DNA from: JBFKAV01 sp041621405
Lineage (GTDB): Bacteria; Pseudomonadota; Alphaproteobacteria; Rhodobacterales; Rhodobacteraceae
DNA: 64,000 bases
Direction: 5' to 3'
Assembly (NCBI GenBank): GCA_041621405.1
Contig: JBFKAV010000004.1
Location: forward strand, 1-64,000
Part shown: positions 27,693-37,993 of the stretch, in pieces
Layout of the letters: each line of letters opens with the position of its first letter
How positions within the stretch are numbered: position 1 is the first letter of the stretch
The notes under the pieces: model-generated
Told to the model about the DNA's origin: nothing
What the model saw: only the letters and a program-made list of their open reading frames with translations
Database searches by the model: none
Position numbers and translations under genes: made by a program

Positions 27693-28988
27693 ATGACGAG
27701 TAGCGTGGCGTTAAAGCCCGACCCGACGCCGATCGTTGCCTGCACGATTTCGCGCGACGTGCAGAACTTCGATCTGCTGATCGAGGATATGGAAGCCGAA
27801 CTGGGCGAGAAGTGGGGCGACCTCACTTTCCGCGACGCGCTTTCGTTCTTTTCCCAGCCGGAGGCGAAGCGGCTCGAATTCGTGGCGGTGGCGCTCGATG
27901 CCGAAGACGAGGGCGAACTGGACCTCGTCGGCGAGATCATCCGCACGGCCAAAGACAAGAAGATCAAGGTCATCCTCATTGCCGAGGACCTGGGCCCGAT
28001 GGCGCTGCACCAGCTGCTTCGGCTCGGCGCCGACGATTTCTGCCCCTACCCGCTTCCCGAGGGGGCGCTGCACGAGGCGATCCAGCGGGTCCGCACCCCT
28101 GCGCCGACGGCGGCTGCTCCGGGGGAACCGGGCACCGGCGAGTCCGGCAAGGGGGCGCTGCTCGCCAGCGGCGGTGATCGCCAGGGCGTGGTCCTCCCCG
28201 TGCACGGGCTGGCCGGCGGCGTCGGCGCCTCGACGTTTGCCACCAACCTCGCCTGGGAGCTTTCCCAGATCGAGCCTGCGAAGCCCAAGGACAGCGACAA
28301 GGAGAAGGCGAAGCCGCCGCGGGTCTGCCTGCTCGACCTCGGCTTGCAGTTCGGCTCCGCGGCCACCTACCTCGATCTGCCGCGGCGCGAACTGGTCTAC
28401 GAGATGCTCTCGGACACCGCGAACCTCGATGCCGAGGGATTCGGCCAGGCGCTGCAGGTGTTCAACGAGCGGCTGCACGTGCTGACCGCGCCCTCCGACA
28501 TGCTGCCGCTTGACATCGTCACACCCGAGGACGTCGGCCGGGTCGTCGCCATGGCGCGGCGGCTGTTCGACTTTGTCGTCATCGACATGCCGACAACCGT
28601 GGTTCCCTGGACCGAAACCATCCTTTCCGCCTCGCATCTCTACTTCGTGTTGCTCGAACTCGACATGCGCTCGGCGCAGAATACGCTGCGCTTCGTACGT
28701 GCGCTCAAGGCCGAGGACCTGCCCCACGAAAAGCTGCGCTTCGTGCTGAACCGCGCGCCGAAGTTCACCGACCTGACCGGCAAGGCGCGTGTGAAGCGGA
28801 TGTCGGAAAGCCTCGACATCAAGATCGAGCTGCAGCTGCCCGAGGGCGGCCCGCAGGTGGCCGAGGCCAACGACCATGGTCTGCCGCTGTCGGAGTCGGC
28901 CGCCAAGAACCCGCTGCGCAAGGAAATCATGAAACTGGCGGCGTCCATGCACGCCCTTACCATGGCCGAAGCCGTCGCCGCCGCATGA
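27693..28988 (+). CDS. cpaE: Tad pilus localisation ATPase CpaE/TadZ
   Basis: Encodes 431 residues (ATG 27693; a GTG one codon earlier is also possible, GAAGGAG upstream). An atypical receiver-like N-terminal domain (residues about 10-135) precedes a MinD/ParA-type P-loop domain. The deviant Walker A is visible as GLAGGVGASTFATNLAWEL, with switch-like DFVVIDMPTTVVPWTE. TadZ places the secretion ATPase at the assembly site, often at a pole. It begins the cpaE-cpaF-tadB-tadC-tadD run, 17 bp before cpaF. Confidence 0.94.
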   Translation: MTSSVALKPDPTPIVACTISRDVQNFDLLIEDMEAELGEKWGDLTFRDALSFFSQPEAKRLEFVAVALDAEDEGELDLVGEIIRTAKDKKIKVILIAEDLGPMALHQLLRLGADDFCPYPLPEGALHEAIQRVRTPAPTAAAPGEPGTGESGKGALLASGGDRQGVVLPVHGLAGGVGASTFATNLAWELSQIEPAKPKDSDKEKAKPPRVCLLDLGLQFGSAATYLDLPRRELVYEMLSDTANLDAEGFGQALQVFNERLHVLTAPSDMLPLDIVTPEDVGRVVAMARRLFDFVVIDMPTTVVPWTETILSASHLYFVLLELDMRSAQNTLRFVRALKAEDLPHEKLRFVLNRAPKFTDLTGKARVKRMSESLDIKIELQLPEGGPQVAEANDHGLPLSESAAKNPLRKEIMKLAASMHALTMAEAVAAA

Positions 28989-29005
28989 GATTGGAGAGTT
29001 AGCCC

Positions 29006-30460
<1,455 letters not shown>

Positions 30461-30474
30461 GGACGCATTCAGCC

Positions 30475-31443
30475 ATGCCAATCAGTGCCGAACCACTCAT
30501 CTACGGCCTAATCTTCATCGGTGTGCTGTTGCTGGTCGAGGGGATCTACCTCACGGTCTTCGGCAAGTCGATCTCGCTCAACTCGCGGCTCAACCGCCGG
30601 CTCGACATGCTCGAGAAGGGGGCCAGCCGCGAAGAGGTGCTGGAACAGCTTCGCAAGGAGGTCAGCCAGCACGTCCAGGGCGCGGGCATCCCGCTCTACT
30701 CGGTGCTGTCGGACAAGGCGCAAAAGGCTGCCCTTGCCTTTTCGCCGCGCCAGCTCGTCCTGGTGATGATCGTGCTGACGATGGTGGCCTTTCTCGGGCT
30801 GACGCTCGGCACTGATGCGGGCATTGCCATTCGGATCATCGTTTCGGTCGGCATGGGCGTGGGCGGCGTTTACGTCTGGGTTGACCGCAAGGCCAAGAAG
30901 CGGATGGGCCTGATCGAGGAGCAGCTGCCCGACGCGGTCGAGCTGATGGTGCGCTCCTTGCGCGTGGGCCACCCGTTCTCGTCGGCGATCAACATCGTCT
31001 CCCGCGAGGTCCCCGACCCGCTCGGCTCGGAGTTCGGCTTGATCTCGGACGAGGTGTCCTACGGTCGCGAGATCTCGGAAAGCCTGAAGGCCTTCGCCGA
31101 ACGGATGGACATGCAGGATCTCCGCTTCCTCGCCGTCGCGGTGACGATCCAGGCGCAATCGGGCGGCAACCTCGCCGAGATCCTCGATGGTCTCGCCAAG
31201 GTGATCCGCTCGCGCTTCAAGCTGTTCCGCAGGGTCAAGGCAATCACCGCCGAGGCCAAGTGGTCGGGGATGTTCCTTTCGATGTTCCCGATCGTCGTGC
31301 TGGTCGGGCTTAACGTGATCCGTCCGGACTACTTCGACGAGGTGAAGGAATCCTCGGTGTTCATTCCGGCCGCCATCGTTGTCGGCGTATTTCTGGTTGT
31401 AAACATCCTGTTCATGCGCTGGATGGTGAACATCAAAGTCTGA
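30475..31443 (+). CDS. tadB: Tad pilus platform protein TadB
   Basis: Encodes 322 residues. GspF-type inner-membrane platform protein. One N-terminal helix (residues 9-28), two helices near 90-135, the conserved soluble T2SSF domain (EQLPDAVELMVRSLRVGHPFSSAINIVSREVPDPLGSEFGLISDEVSYG...), and two C-terminal helices (260-320). It pairs with TadC to couple CpaF ATPase to pilin extrusion. It is 13 bp before tadC on the same strand. Confidence 0.95.
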   Translation: MPISAEPLIYGLIFIGVLLLVEGIYLTVFGKSISLNSRLNRRLDMLEKGASREEVLEQLRKEVSQHVQGAGIPLYSVLSDKAQKAALAFSPRQLVLVMIVLTMVAFLGLTLGTDAGIAIRIIVSVGMGVGGVYVWVDRKAKKRMGLIEEQLPDAVELMVRSLRVGHPFSSAINIVSREVPDPLGSEFGLISDEVSYGREISESLKAFAERMDMQDLRFLAVAVTIQAQSGGNLAEILDGLAKVIRSRFKLFRRVKAITAEAKWSGMFLSMFPIVVLVGLNVIRPDYFDEVKESSVFIPAAIVVGVFLVVNILFMRWMVNIKV

Positions 31444-31456
31444 GGGGGAAAGACCC

Positions 31457-32443
31457 ATGCTGGAGTCGCTGAACCAGACCTTGTCCGAGCTGTTCGGGCC
31501 AGTTGGCCCGCTGGCCGCGGTGGGCGTGCTCGGCATCATCCTGATCGTGCTGACCCTGCCGACGTTCCTGCGGCGCCGCATCGACCCGCTCGACCGGCTG
31601 AAGCGCGAGCGCATTTCTGGCGCAGCGGCCTCCGGCGGCAAGAAGCGCGCCCTGCGGCAGGCGGACGCCGGCGCGAAGCTCGACCGCTTCGCCAATTTCC
31701 TCGAGCCAAAGGACGAGAAGGAGTTCTCGGCCACGCGGCTCAAGCTGATGCGCGCGGGCTACCGCAGCAAGGGCGCGGTGCGCGCCTTCCACTTCCTTCA
31801 GTTCTCGCTCGGGCTCGGCGGGCTCGCGATCGGCGCCATCTACGCCCTGGCCAGCGCCGCGCTCAACTCGTCGCCTTCGATGCAGAACATGATGCTCTTC
31901 GTGCTTGGCCCCGGCATCGTCGGCTACTACCTGCCCCGCTACTGGGTGCAGAAGCGAGTGGAATCGCGCCAGCAGGAGATCACCAACGGCTTCCCCGACG
32001 CGCTCGACATGATGCTCGTCTGCGTCGAGGCCGGGCAATCGCTCGACCAGTCGATCGTGCGCGTGGCGCGCGAAATCAAGACCGGCTATCCGTCGCTGGC
32101 CGAGGAATTCGAGCTGGTGTCCGGCGAGCTCAAGGCCGGCAAGGACCGGGTGACGGTGCTGCGCGACATGGCGGAGCGCTCGGGGGTGACCGACGTCTCG
32201 TCCTTCGTCACCGTGATGATCCAGTCTGCCACCTTCGGCACCTCGATCGCCGACGCGCTCCGCGTCTATGCCGCAGAGATGCGCGACAAACGCGTGACCC
32301 GTGCCGAAGAGCGCGCCAATACTCTGCCGACCAAGCTCACGCTCGGCAGCATGCTCTTCACCGTGCCGCCGCTCCTGGTGATCCTGGTCGGTCCGTCGCT
32401 CTACTCGATCTACCTCACGCTCTCCGAGTCGGGCAACTTCTAG
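31457..32443 (+). CDS. tadC: Tad pilus platform protein TadC
   Basis: Encodes 328 residues with the same GspF-like plan as TadB: an N-terminal helix near residues 18-38, helices around 110-160, the soluble T2SSF domain (FPDALDMMLVCVEAGQSLDQSIVRVAREI...MAERSGVTDVSSFVTVMIQSATFGTSIADALRVYA) and a C-terminal hydrophobic stretch at about 290-320. It lies between tadB and the first TPR lipoprotein gene. Confidence 0.95.
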   Translation: MLESLNQTLSELFGPVGPLAAVGVLGIILIVLTLPTFLRRRIDPLDRLKRERISGAAASGGKKRALRQADAGAKLDRFANFLEPKDEKEFSATRLKLMRAGYRSKGAVRAFHFLQFSLGLGGLAIGAIYALASAALNSSPSMQNMMLFVLGPGIVGYYLPRYWVQKRVESRQQEITNGFPDALDMMLVCVEAGQSLDQSIVRVAREIKTGYPSLAEEFELVSGELKAGKDRVTVLRDMAERSGVTDVSSFVTVMIQSATFGTSIADALRVYAAEMRDKRVTRAEERANTLPTKLTLGSMLFTVPPLLVILVGPSLYSIYLTLSESGNF

Positions 32444-32450
32444 ACTGGCG

Positions 32451-33029
32451 ATGCCGCTACGCCGCCTTGGTCTGCTTCTCTGCCTCGCGCTTGTCGCCTG
32501 CGGCCCCCGCCCCCTGAGCGGCACCGTGGGCGACAGCCCTTACGCACCGGCCGGGGTGCCGCGCGTGGCCGAAGCGGTCGACGGGCTGATCGTCGGCCAC
32601 CGGCTCATGGCCGCGGGCCAGTACGAACTCGCGCTCAGGGCCTATTACCGCGCCGGCGCGGAGCGCGGGCTGAACGCCGACGTGCTCTCGGCGGTCGGCT
32701 CGGCAAATCTCAAGCTCGGCCGGCTCGGACAGGCCGAGGCCATCCTCCGCGAGGCGATAGACGTCGACGAACGCTTCGTCCCGGCCTGGAACAACCTCGG
32801 CGTCACCTTGATGGAACAGGGCAAGGTGGCCGAGGCACGCAACGTGTTCCAGACCGCCTACGCGCTCGACAGCGGGAGTTCCGACCAGATACGCGACAAC
32901 TTGCGCTTGGCTATCGCAAATCTTGCGCAACCCGCGTATGATGCCGCCGAAGACAATAACACCTTCCAGCTGGTGCGGCGAGGAGAAGGGCGCTACCTGA
33001 TCCTCACCACGCCCGAACAGGACGGATGA
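32451..33029 (+). CDS. TPR lipoprotein, TadD-like
   Basis: Encodes 192 residues with a lipoprotein signal (lipobox LVAC, Cys17). It has tetratricopeptide repeats: MAAGQYELALRAYYRAGAERG, LGRLGQAEAILREAIDVDERFVPAWNNLG, EQGKVAEARNVFQTAYALDSG. TadD-type lipoproteins act in the periplasm as pilotins or scaffolds for the Tad apparatus. It is followed 25 bp later by a second TPR lipoprotein, so the pair may divide a role held by one TadD elsewhere. The start ATG at 32451 is 7 bp after the tadC stop. Confidence 0.88.
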   Translation: MPLRRLGLLLCLALVACGPRPLSGTVGDSPYAPAGVPRVAEAVDGLIVGHRLMAAGQYELALRAYYRAGAERGLNADVLSAVGSANLKLGRLGQAEAILREAIDVDERFVPAWNNLGVTLMEQGKVAEARNVFQTAYALDSGSSDQIRDNLRLAIANLAQPAYDAAEDNNTFQLVRRGEGRYLILTTPEQDG

Positions 33030-33054
33030 TCGAGCAGCAAAGGGACGCAGGCAC

Positions 33055-33903
33055 ATGTGCCATCCGAAGATTTTCCTTCTGTGCCTCTTCGGCACGGTCG
33101 CTCTCGCCGCATGCGGAAACAACAGCGATTCCGAAGTCGAGCGGGCCAGGAAGGCCGTGAACGCGATCGACGAATCGAACCTCGGCGAACTCATGCTCAA
33201 CGTGGCCGACCCGGAGGAGGCGGTCGCCTATTTCCGCCGCACCCTGGCCGACAACCCCGACCGCATCGACGTGATGCGCGGTCTGGCGAAGTCGCTCGTG
33301 CGCGCCCGCCGGCCGAGCGAGTCGGTACCGGTCTGGGCGCGTGTCATGGCGCATCCTGAGGTCACCAACGACGACAAGGTCGAGTACGCCGACGCGCTGA
33401 TCCGCGCTGGCGATTGGGACCGCGCGAAGCAGGTGCTCGACGCCGTGCCGCCCACCCACGAATCCTTCGAGCGCTACCGGCTCGAGGCGATGGTGGCCGA
33501 TTCCAAGAAGGACTGGGCCAGGGCCGACAGCTTCTACGAGATCGCCATCGGGCTGACCACGCAGCCCTCTTCAGTCTTGAACAACTGGGGCTATTCCAAG
33601 CTCACCCGCGGCGACTATGCGGCGGCCGAGCGGCTGTTCTCCGAATCGCTCACCTACGACCGCTCCGGCTTTACTGCCAAGAACAACCTCGTGCTCGCCC
33701 GCGGCGCGCAACGCAAGTACACGCTGCCGATCGTGCAGATGACCCAGATCGAGCGGGCCGAGCTCCTGCATACTCTGGCGCTGACCGCGATCAAGCAGGG
33801 CGACGTCGCGATCGGCAAGGAGCTTCTCCAGGAAGCGATCGAAACTCACCCGCAATACTTCGAGGCGGCGGTGCTGGCGCTCAACGCGCTCGAGAACGGC
33901 TAG
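33055..33903 (+). CDS. tadD: TPR lipoprotein, second TadD-like protein
   Basis: Encodes 282 residues. Lipoprotein signal with lipobox LAAC (Cys20) followed by GNNSDSE. Several tetratricopeptide repeats run from residue about 50 to the end: DPEEAVAYFRRTLADNPDRIDVMRGLAKSL, RRPSESVPVWARVMAHPE, GDWDRAKQVLDAVPPTHESFERYRLEA, and a long pair near 155-210. This is the fuller match to TadD. It is probably anchored in the outer membrane facing the periplasm. The prepilin peptidase gene follows 22 bp later. Confidence 0.9.
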   Translation: MCHPKIFLLCLFGTVALAACGNNSDSEVERARKAVNAIDESNLGELMLNVADPEEAVAYFRRTLADNPDRIDVMRGLAKSLVRARRPSESVPVWARVMAHPEVTNDDKVEYADALIRAGDWDRAKQVLDAVPPTHESFERYRLEAMVADSKKDWARADSFYEIAIGLTTQPSSVLNNWGYSKLTRGDYAAAERLFSESLTYDRSGFTAKNNLVLARGAQRKYTLPIVQMTQIERAELLHTLALTAIKQGDVAIGKELLQEAIETHPQYFEAAVLALNALENG

Positions 33904-33925
33904 CCCGGCTGACAAGGAGACCGCG

Positions 33926-34420
33926 ATGGGAACGCCGGCCGAGGCTGCGCTCTGGTTCCTGCCCTTCGTCCTGCCGATCGCGATCTGGGTCGCGCTCGAG
34001 GACATGCGCAGCATGAAGATCCCCAACAAGGCCGTCATCGCGCTGGTCGCGGTGTTCCTCGTCGTCGGGCCGTTCGTGCTGCCGCTCGCCGACTGGGGCC
34101 TGCGCTGGACCCATCTCGCGGTGGTGCTCGCAGCCGGGTTCCTGCTCAATCTTGTCCGCGTGCTCGGCGCCGGCGATGCCAAGTTCCTGGCAGCGATGGC
34201 CCCGTTCGTGGCGCTGAGCGACCTCTTTCCGTTCTTCTTCGTGCTGGGCGCAGCGCTGCCCAGCGCGCTGATCGTGCACCGGATCGCGCGCGCGATTCCG
34301 GGGGTCCGGCGGATCACCGGCGAATGGGAAAGCTGGACCCGCCCCCGGGTGTTCCCGATGGGCCTGCCGCTCGCCGGAACGCTGGTGATCTACCTCGTCC
34401 TCGCGGCCTTGGCGGGTTAG
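33926..34420 (+). CDS. cpaA: prepilin peptidase CpaA/TadV
   Basis: Encodes 164 residues, the minimal A24 peptidase without an N-methylation domain. Both catalytic Asp are visible: Asp26 in the EDMRSMKIPN segment and Asp84 in the GAGDAKFLA (GxGD) motif. Six hydrophobic helices are expected. It should process the two Flp prepilins after Gly16 and Gly19. It is the only such peptidase in the window and ends the conserved Tad order. Confidence 0.95.
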   Translation: MGTPAEAALWFLPFVLPIAIWVALEDMRSMKIPNKAVIALVAVFLVVGPFVLPLADWGLRWTHLAVVLAAGFLLNLVRVLGAGDAKFLAAMAPFVALSDLFPFFFVLGAALPSALIVHRIARAIPGVRRITGEWESWTRPRVFPMGLPLAGTLVIYLVLAALAG

Positions 34421-34559
34421 GCCGGCTGAATGCCAGCAAGCGCCCAAACGGTGCCATAGTGCTGCCACGGTTGGCTGCCAGTTTTCACGACGCAGCGTTT
34501 CCCCGGTGGGGACAAACGTGTCGATTCGTGCCATGGTTTCCTGACGAGGGCTTCCCGAG

Positions 34560-35870
34560 ATGAACGTTCACGCGTCCAACGTCACCGCTCCGCCGTCACC
34601 GCGTTCGCTGGAGGACCTCGGTCTGTCGATGGTGATGATGCGCGACATCCTGCTCAAGTCGATGTTCCGCATGAACCTCGACCAGATCGCCGACATCGCG
34701 CGGGTCTGTGCGGTGTCGATCCCGATCGCGCAGGAGATCGTCGATCTCGCCCGCAGCCAGAAGCTGGTGGAAGCCACCGGCTCGCTGCACGCCAACGCGG
34801 GCGGCGAGATGGGCTACCAGCTCTCCGATGCCGGCAAGGCGCGCGCGCTCGATGCGCTGGCCCAGTCCGAGTACTACGGCGCCCTGCCAGTGCCGCTCTC
34901 GGCCTACGAAGAGCAGATGAAGCGCCAGTCGATCCGCAATATCCGGATCACCCGAGACGCGATGGTCGGCGCGATGAGCCACCTGATCCTGCCCGACGAT
35001 CTCCTGAGCCACCTCGGCCCCGCGATCACCTCCGGCCGCTCGATCCTGTTCTACGGGCCGCCCGGGAACGGCAAGTCGTCGATCTCGCACGGCATCCGCG
35101 ACGCCATCGGCGACCGCATCTACGTGCCTCGCGCGGTTGAGTACTCCGGACAGGTGATCTCGGTCTACGACCCGATCGTGCACACCAAGGCGGTCGAGCA
35201 GGTCGACGACGCCGGCGCGCTGCGCCGCGCGGGCAACCGCTTCGATGCCCGCTACGTGCTCTGCGACCGGCCTACCGTGATCACCGGCGGCGAGCTCTCG
35301 CTGTCGATGCTCGACCTCACCTACAACCCCACCGCACGGACCTACAACGCACCCTTGCAGATGAAGTCCTCGGGCGGGATCTTCATCGTCGACGACCTTG
35401 GCCGCCAGGACGAGCCGCCGCAGGCGCTGGTCAACCGCTGGATCGTGCCCCTGGAGATGAACTACGACATCCTGGCGCTGCAGTCGGGCGAGAAGTTCGT
35501 GGTGCCGTTCGACACGCTGGTGATCTTCTCAACCAACTTCCACCCCAACGAGATCTTCGACGGCGCCGCGCTCCGCCGGATCTTCTTCAAGATCAAGATC
35601 GACGGGCCGAACCAGGAGAACTTCCTGAAGATCTTCGCGATGGTAGCCCGCAACCGCGGCATGCCGCTCGACGAGAAGTCGCTCCTGCACCTGCTGAAGG
35701 TCAAGTATCCGACGATCAACCACATCTACGCGAACTACCACCCGATCTTCCTGATCGACCAGATGATCTCGGTTTGCGAGTTCGAGGGCATCCCCTACCA
35801 GATGACGCCCGATCTGATCGACCGCGCCTGGGAGAACATGTTCGTCCGCGACGAGCAGATCGCGCACTGA
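34560..35870 (+). CDS. AAA ATPase linked to the Tad locus
   Basis: Encodes 436 residues, soluble. An N-terminal domain (residues 20-110) resembles a winged helix (DILLKSMFRMNLDQIADIARVCAVSIPIAQEIVDLARSQKLVEATG). The ATPase domain has Walker A GPPGNGKS (166-173) and Walker B GIFIVDDLGRQDE, followed by a Sensor-1-like VIFSTNFHPNE. It is a conserved AAA family seen beside tad and other loci in alphaproteobacteria, with no established role. It lies 139 bp after cpaA on the same strand, and a hairpin terminates it. It could regulate or remodel the pilus machinery (inference from position). Confidence 0.85.
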   Translation: MNVHASNVTAPPSPRSLEDLGLSMVMMRDILLKSMFRMNLDQIADIARVCAVSIPIAQEIVDLARSQKLVEATGSLHANAGGEMGYQLSDAGKARALDALAQSEYYGALPVPLSAYEEQMKRQSIRNIRITRDAMVGAMSHLILPDDLLSHLGPAITSGRSILFYGPPGNGKSSISHGIRDAIGDRIYVPRAVEYSGQVISVYDPIVHTKAVEQVDDAGALRRAGNRFDARYVLCDRPTVITGGELSLSMLDLTYNPTARTYNAPLQMKSSGGIFIVDDLGRQDEPPQALVNRWIVPLEMNYDILALQSGEKFVVPFDTLVIFSTNFHPNEIFDGAALRRIFFKIKIDGPNQENFLKIFAMVARNRGMPLDEKSLLHLLKVKYPTINHIYANYHPIFLIDQMISVCEFEGIPYQMTPDLIDRAWENMFVRDEQIAH

Positions 35871-35880
35871 CGCCGCAACG

Positions 35881-35902
35881 GGGCGGGCCCGGCGGCCCGC
35901 CC
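35881..35902. terminator. bidirectional hairpin between convergent genes
   Basis: GGGCGGGCC (35881-35889) pairs perfectly with GGCCCGCCC (35894-35902) around loop CGGC. It lies 10 bp after the AAA ATPase stop and abuts the stop of the minus-strand FadJ-like gene. Confidence 0.55.
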
Positions 35903-37993
35903 TCAGGCGCCGAGGTCGGCGAATTTACGGCCGTTCTTGATCAGCTCGTCCCAGAGCGGCGCCGGACTCCAGAACCCCGGCTCCTGCGCCGCCCAGCGCC
36001 GCAGGTCGTCGCGCACCGCAAGCAGCCCGGCCTCGTCGGCCCATTGCATCGGCCCGCCCAGCCAGCGCGGGAAGCCGAAGCCGTGCACCATCACAACGTC
36101 CACGTCCGAGGGGCGCAGCGCGACGCCCTCGGCGAGGAGCCGCGCACCCTCGTTCGCCATCGCCGCGAAGGCTTTGCGCCGGATCTCTTCCGGCCCCACC
36201 TTGCGGGGCTGGATCCCCTTCTTCGCCTGTTCCTCTGCGAGGATCATCGCCACCACCGGGTCCGGCTGCCCTGGCCTGCCTGCCTCGTCATAACGGTAGT
36301 AGCCGCGCCCCGTCTTGCATCCCAATCGCCCCGCCTCGCTGAGCCGGTCGGCCAGCGCAACGTAGCGCAAGGCGGGGTTGCGGTCGGTCGTGAGGCGCGC
36401 GACGCGCGCCCAGGCGGTGTCGAGCCCCGCGAGGTCGGTCAGCTGGTATGGCCCGACGGCGAAGCCAGCCGCGCGCACCGCCGCGTCGATCTCCTGTACG
36501 CTCGCCCCGTCCTCCAGAAGGAAGTCCGCCGCCAGGCGGCAAGCGGCGTAGACCCGGTCGCCGATCAGGCCCTCCTCGGCGCCGCTCCGCACCGCGATCC
36601 TGCCGAGCCGCCGGGCCAGCGCGAAGGCGGTGACCACCGCCTCGGGCGCGGTCTGTCGCCCGACGGCGACCTCGAGCGCGCGCGCAGTCGGGCGGTGCGG
36701 GAAGACCTGCAGCCCGAGCCGCCGCGCCCCGCCCTGCGCCAGCAGCCGGGGCGCGAGATCCGCACTGGCTGTGGCAAGCACCGCCTCGGGCGCGATCGCC
36801 GCCTCCGCCTCCGCAAGGACCCGGCGTTTCAGCTCCAGGTCCTCGCCCACCGTCTCGATCACGACATCGCAGGAGGCAAGTGCCGCGAAGTCCTCCGCCG
36901 GGGTCAGCGCACCGAGCCGCCGCGCCGCGACGTCCTCGGAAAGCCGCCCGCTCTCCACCGCCGCAAGATAGGCTGCCTCGATCCGCGCCAACGCGGTCTC
37001 CCCCCTCGCCGCGTCGGGTTCGACGAGCACCACCGGCAAGCCGGCGTCGAGCATCGCCAGGGCGAGATCCAGCCCCGTCGCGCCGCCGCCCACCACGCCC
37101 ACGCGGTCCACCGTGCGCGGCCGGGCCTCGGCCAGTTCGGGGATCTCCGCCGCGCGCCGCTCGGCCAGGTAGACGTGGCGCAGGGCGCGGCCCTCCGGCG
37201 TATCGCTGCATTCCTCGAGTGCCGTTCGCTCGTAGCGCAGCCCCTCGTCTACCGGCAGAAGCAGCGCAGACTCCACGCAGTCGACGATCCTTCGCTCTGC
37301 CGGATTCCGCCCGCCCTGCGCCGCGACCCGCCGCCGAGCCACTTCGGCCAGGTAGGCGGCCGGATCGGCAAGACCGTCGGTCAGCGCAAGCGTGGGGCGA
37401 ACTCCGCCTCCCTCCTCGACCAAGTCCTCGGCGAGCGTGACCGCTGCCGCCTCGACGTCGCCCTGTAGCGTCGCGTCGATGAGGCCCGCCGCCTCGGCAG
37501 CATCCGCCCCAATCGGCCCGCCGGAGAGCAGCAGGTCCAGCGCCAGCGCCGCGCCGCAAAGCCGCGGCGCGCGCTGGGTGCCACCGGCGCCGGGAAGGAG
37601 CCCCAGCGTCACCGCCGGGAAACCCAGCTTCGCGGTCGCCGAGGACAGCCGCCAATGCGCGGCGAGCGCGAGTTCCAGCCCGCCGCCTCGAACCGCGCCG
37701 TCAAGACAGGCGACCACCGGCTTGCTCAAGGCCTCGATCCGGTCGCAGAGCTCGCCCAGTGACGGCGCCCCGTCCTCCGCCCGAATCTCTACCGAATGTT
37801 CGCCCGATGCAAAGACCGACCCCGCCCCCTTCAGCACAACGGCCCGGGTCTGGGGGTCGGACTCGAGGCGTTCGAAGGCGGCCTCCAACGCGGCCCTTAC
37901 CGCGCCCGAGAGCGCATTGCGCGGCGGGTTGTCGATCGTCACCAGCGCCACGCGGCCCCGCCATTCCACGCGCACCAGGTCACTCACCGGCAT
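35903..37993 (-). CDS. FadJ-like enoyl-CoA hydratase/3-hydroxyacyl-CoA dehydrogenase with missing catalytic residues
   Basis: Encodes 696 residues from the ATG at 37993. A longer in-frame start at 38131 is inside the next gene and is not used. Layout is that of the peroxisomal-type bifunctional beta-oxidation enzyme: crotonase domain (residues 5-185), NAD-binding dehydrogenase domain (297-480) and C-terminal helical domain (480-690). The first crotonase Glu is present (GGGLE, Glu107), but the second, 20 residues later, is Ala127. In the dehydrogenase the catalytic His is Gln429 (GLQVFPH), the NTS triplet reads TASAD, and the GF..NR Asn is Asp479; only the dyad Glu441 survives. The protein keeps its overall fold, so it may bind acyl-CoA without normal catalysis. 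It overlaps the phosphotransferase gene by 14 bp. Confidence 0.85.
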   Translation of the reverse strand: MPVSDLVRVEWRGRVALVTIDNPPRNALSGAVRAALEAAFERLESDPQTRAVVLKGAGSVFASGEHSVEIRAEDGAPSLGELCDRIEALSKPVVACLDGAVRGGGLELALAAHWRLSSATAKLGFPAVTLGLLPGAGGTQRAPRLCGAALALDLLLSGGPIGADAAEAAGLIDATLQGDVEAAAVTLAEDLVEEGGGVRPTLALTDGLADPAAYLAEVARRRVAAQGGRNPAERRIVDCVESALLLPVDEGLRYERTALEECSDTPEGRALRHVYLAERRAAEIPELAEARPRTVDRVGVVGGGATGLDLALAMLDAGLPVVLVEPDAARGETALARIEAAYLAAVESGRLSEDVAARRLGALTPAEDFAALASCDVVIETVGEDLELKRRVLAEAEAAIAPEAVLATASADLAPRLLAQGGARRLGLQVFPHRPTARALEVAVGRQTAPEAVVTAFALARRLGRIAVRSGAEEGLIGDRVYAACRLAADFLLEDGASVQEIDAAVRAAGFAVGPYQLTDLAGLDTAWARVARLTTDRNPALRYVALADRLSEAGRLGCKTGRGYYRYDEAGRPGQPDPVVAMILAEEQAKKGIQPRKVGPEEIRRKAFAAMANEGARLLAEGVALRPSDVDVVMVHGFGFPRWLGGPMQWADEAGLLAVRDDLRRWAAQEPGFWSPAPLWDELIKNGRKFADLGA

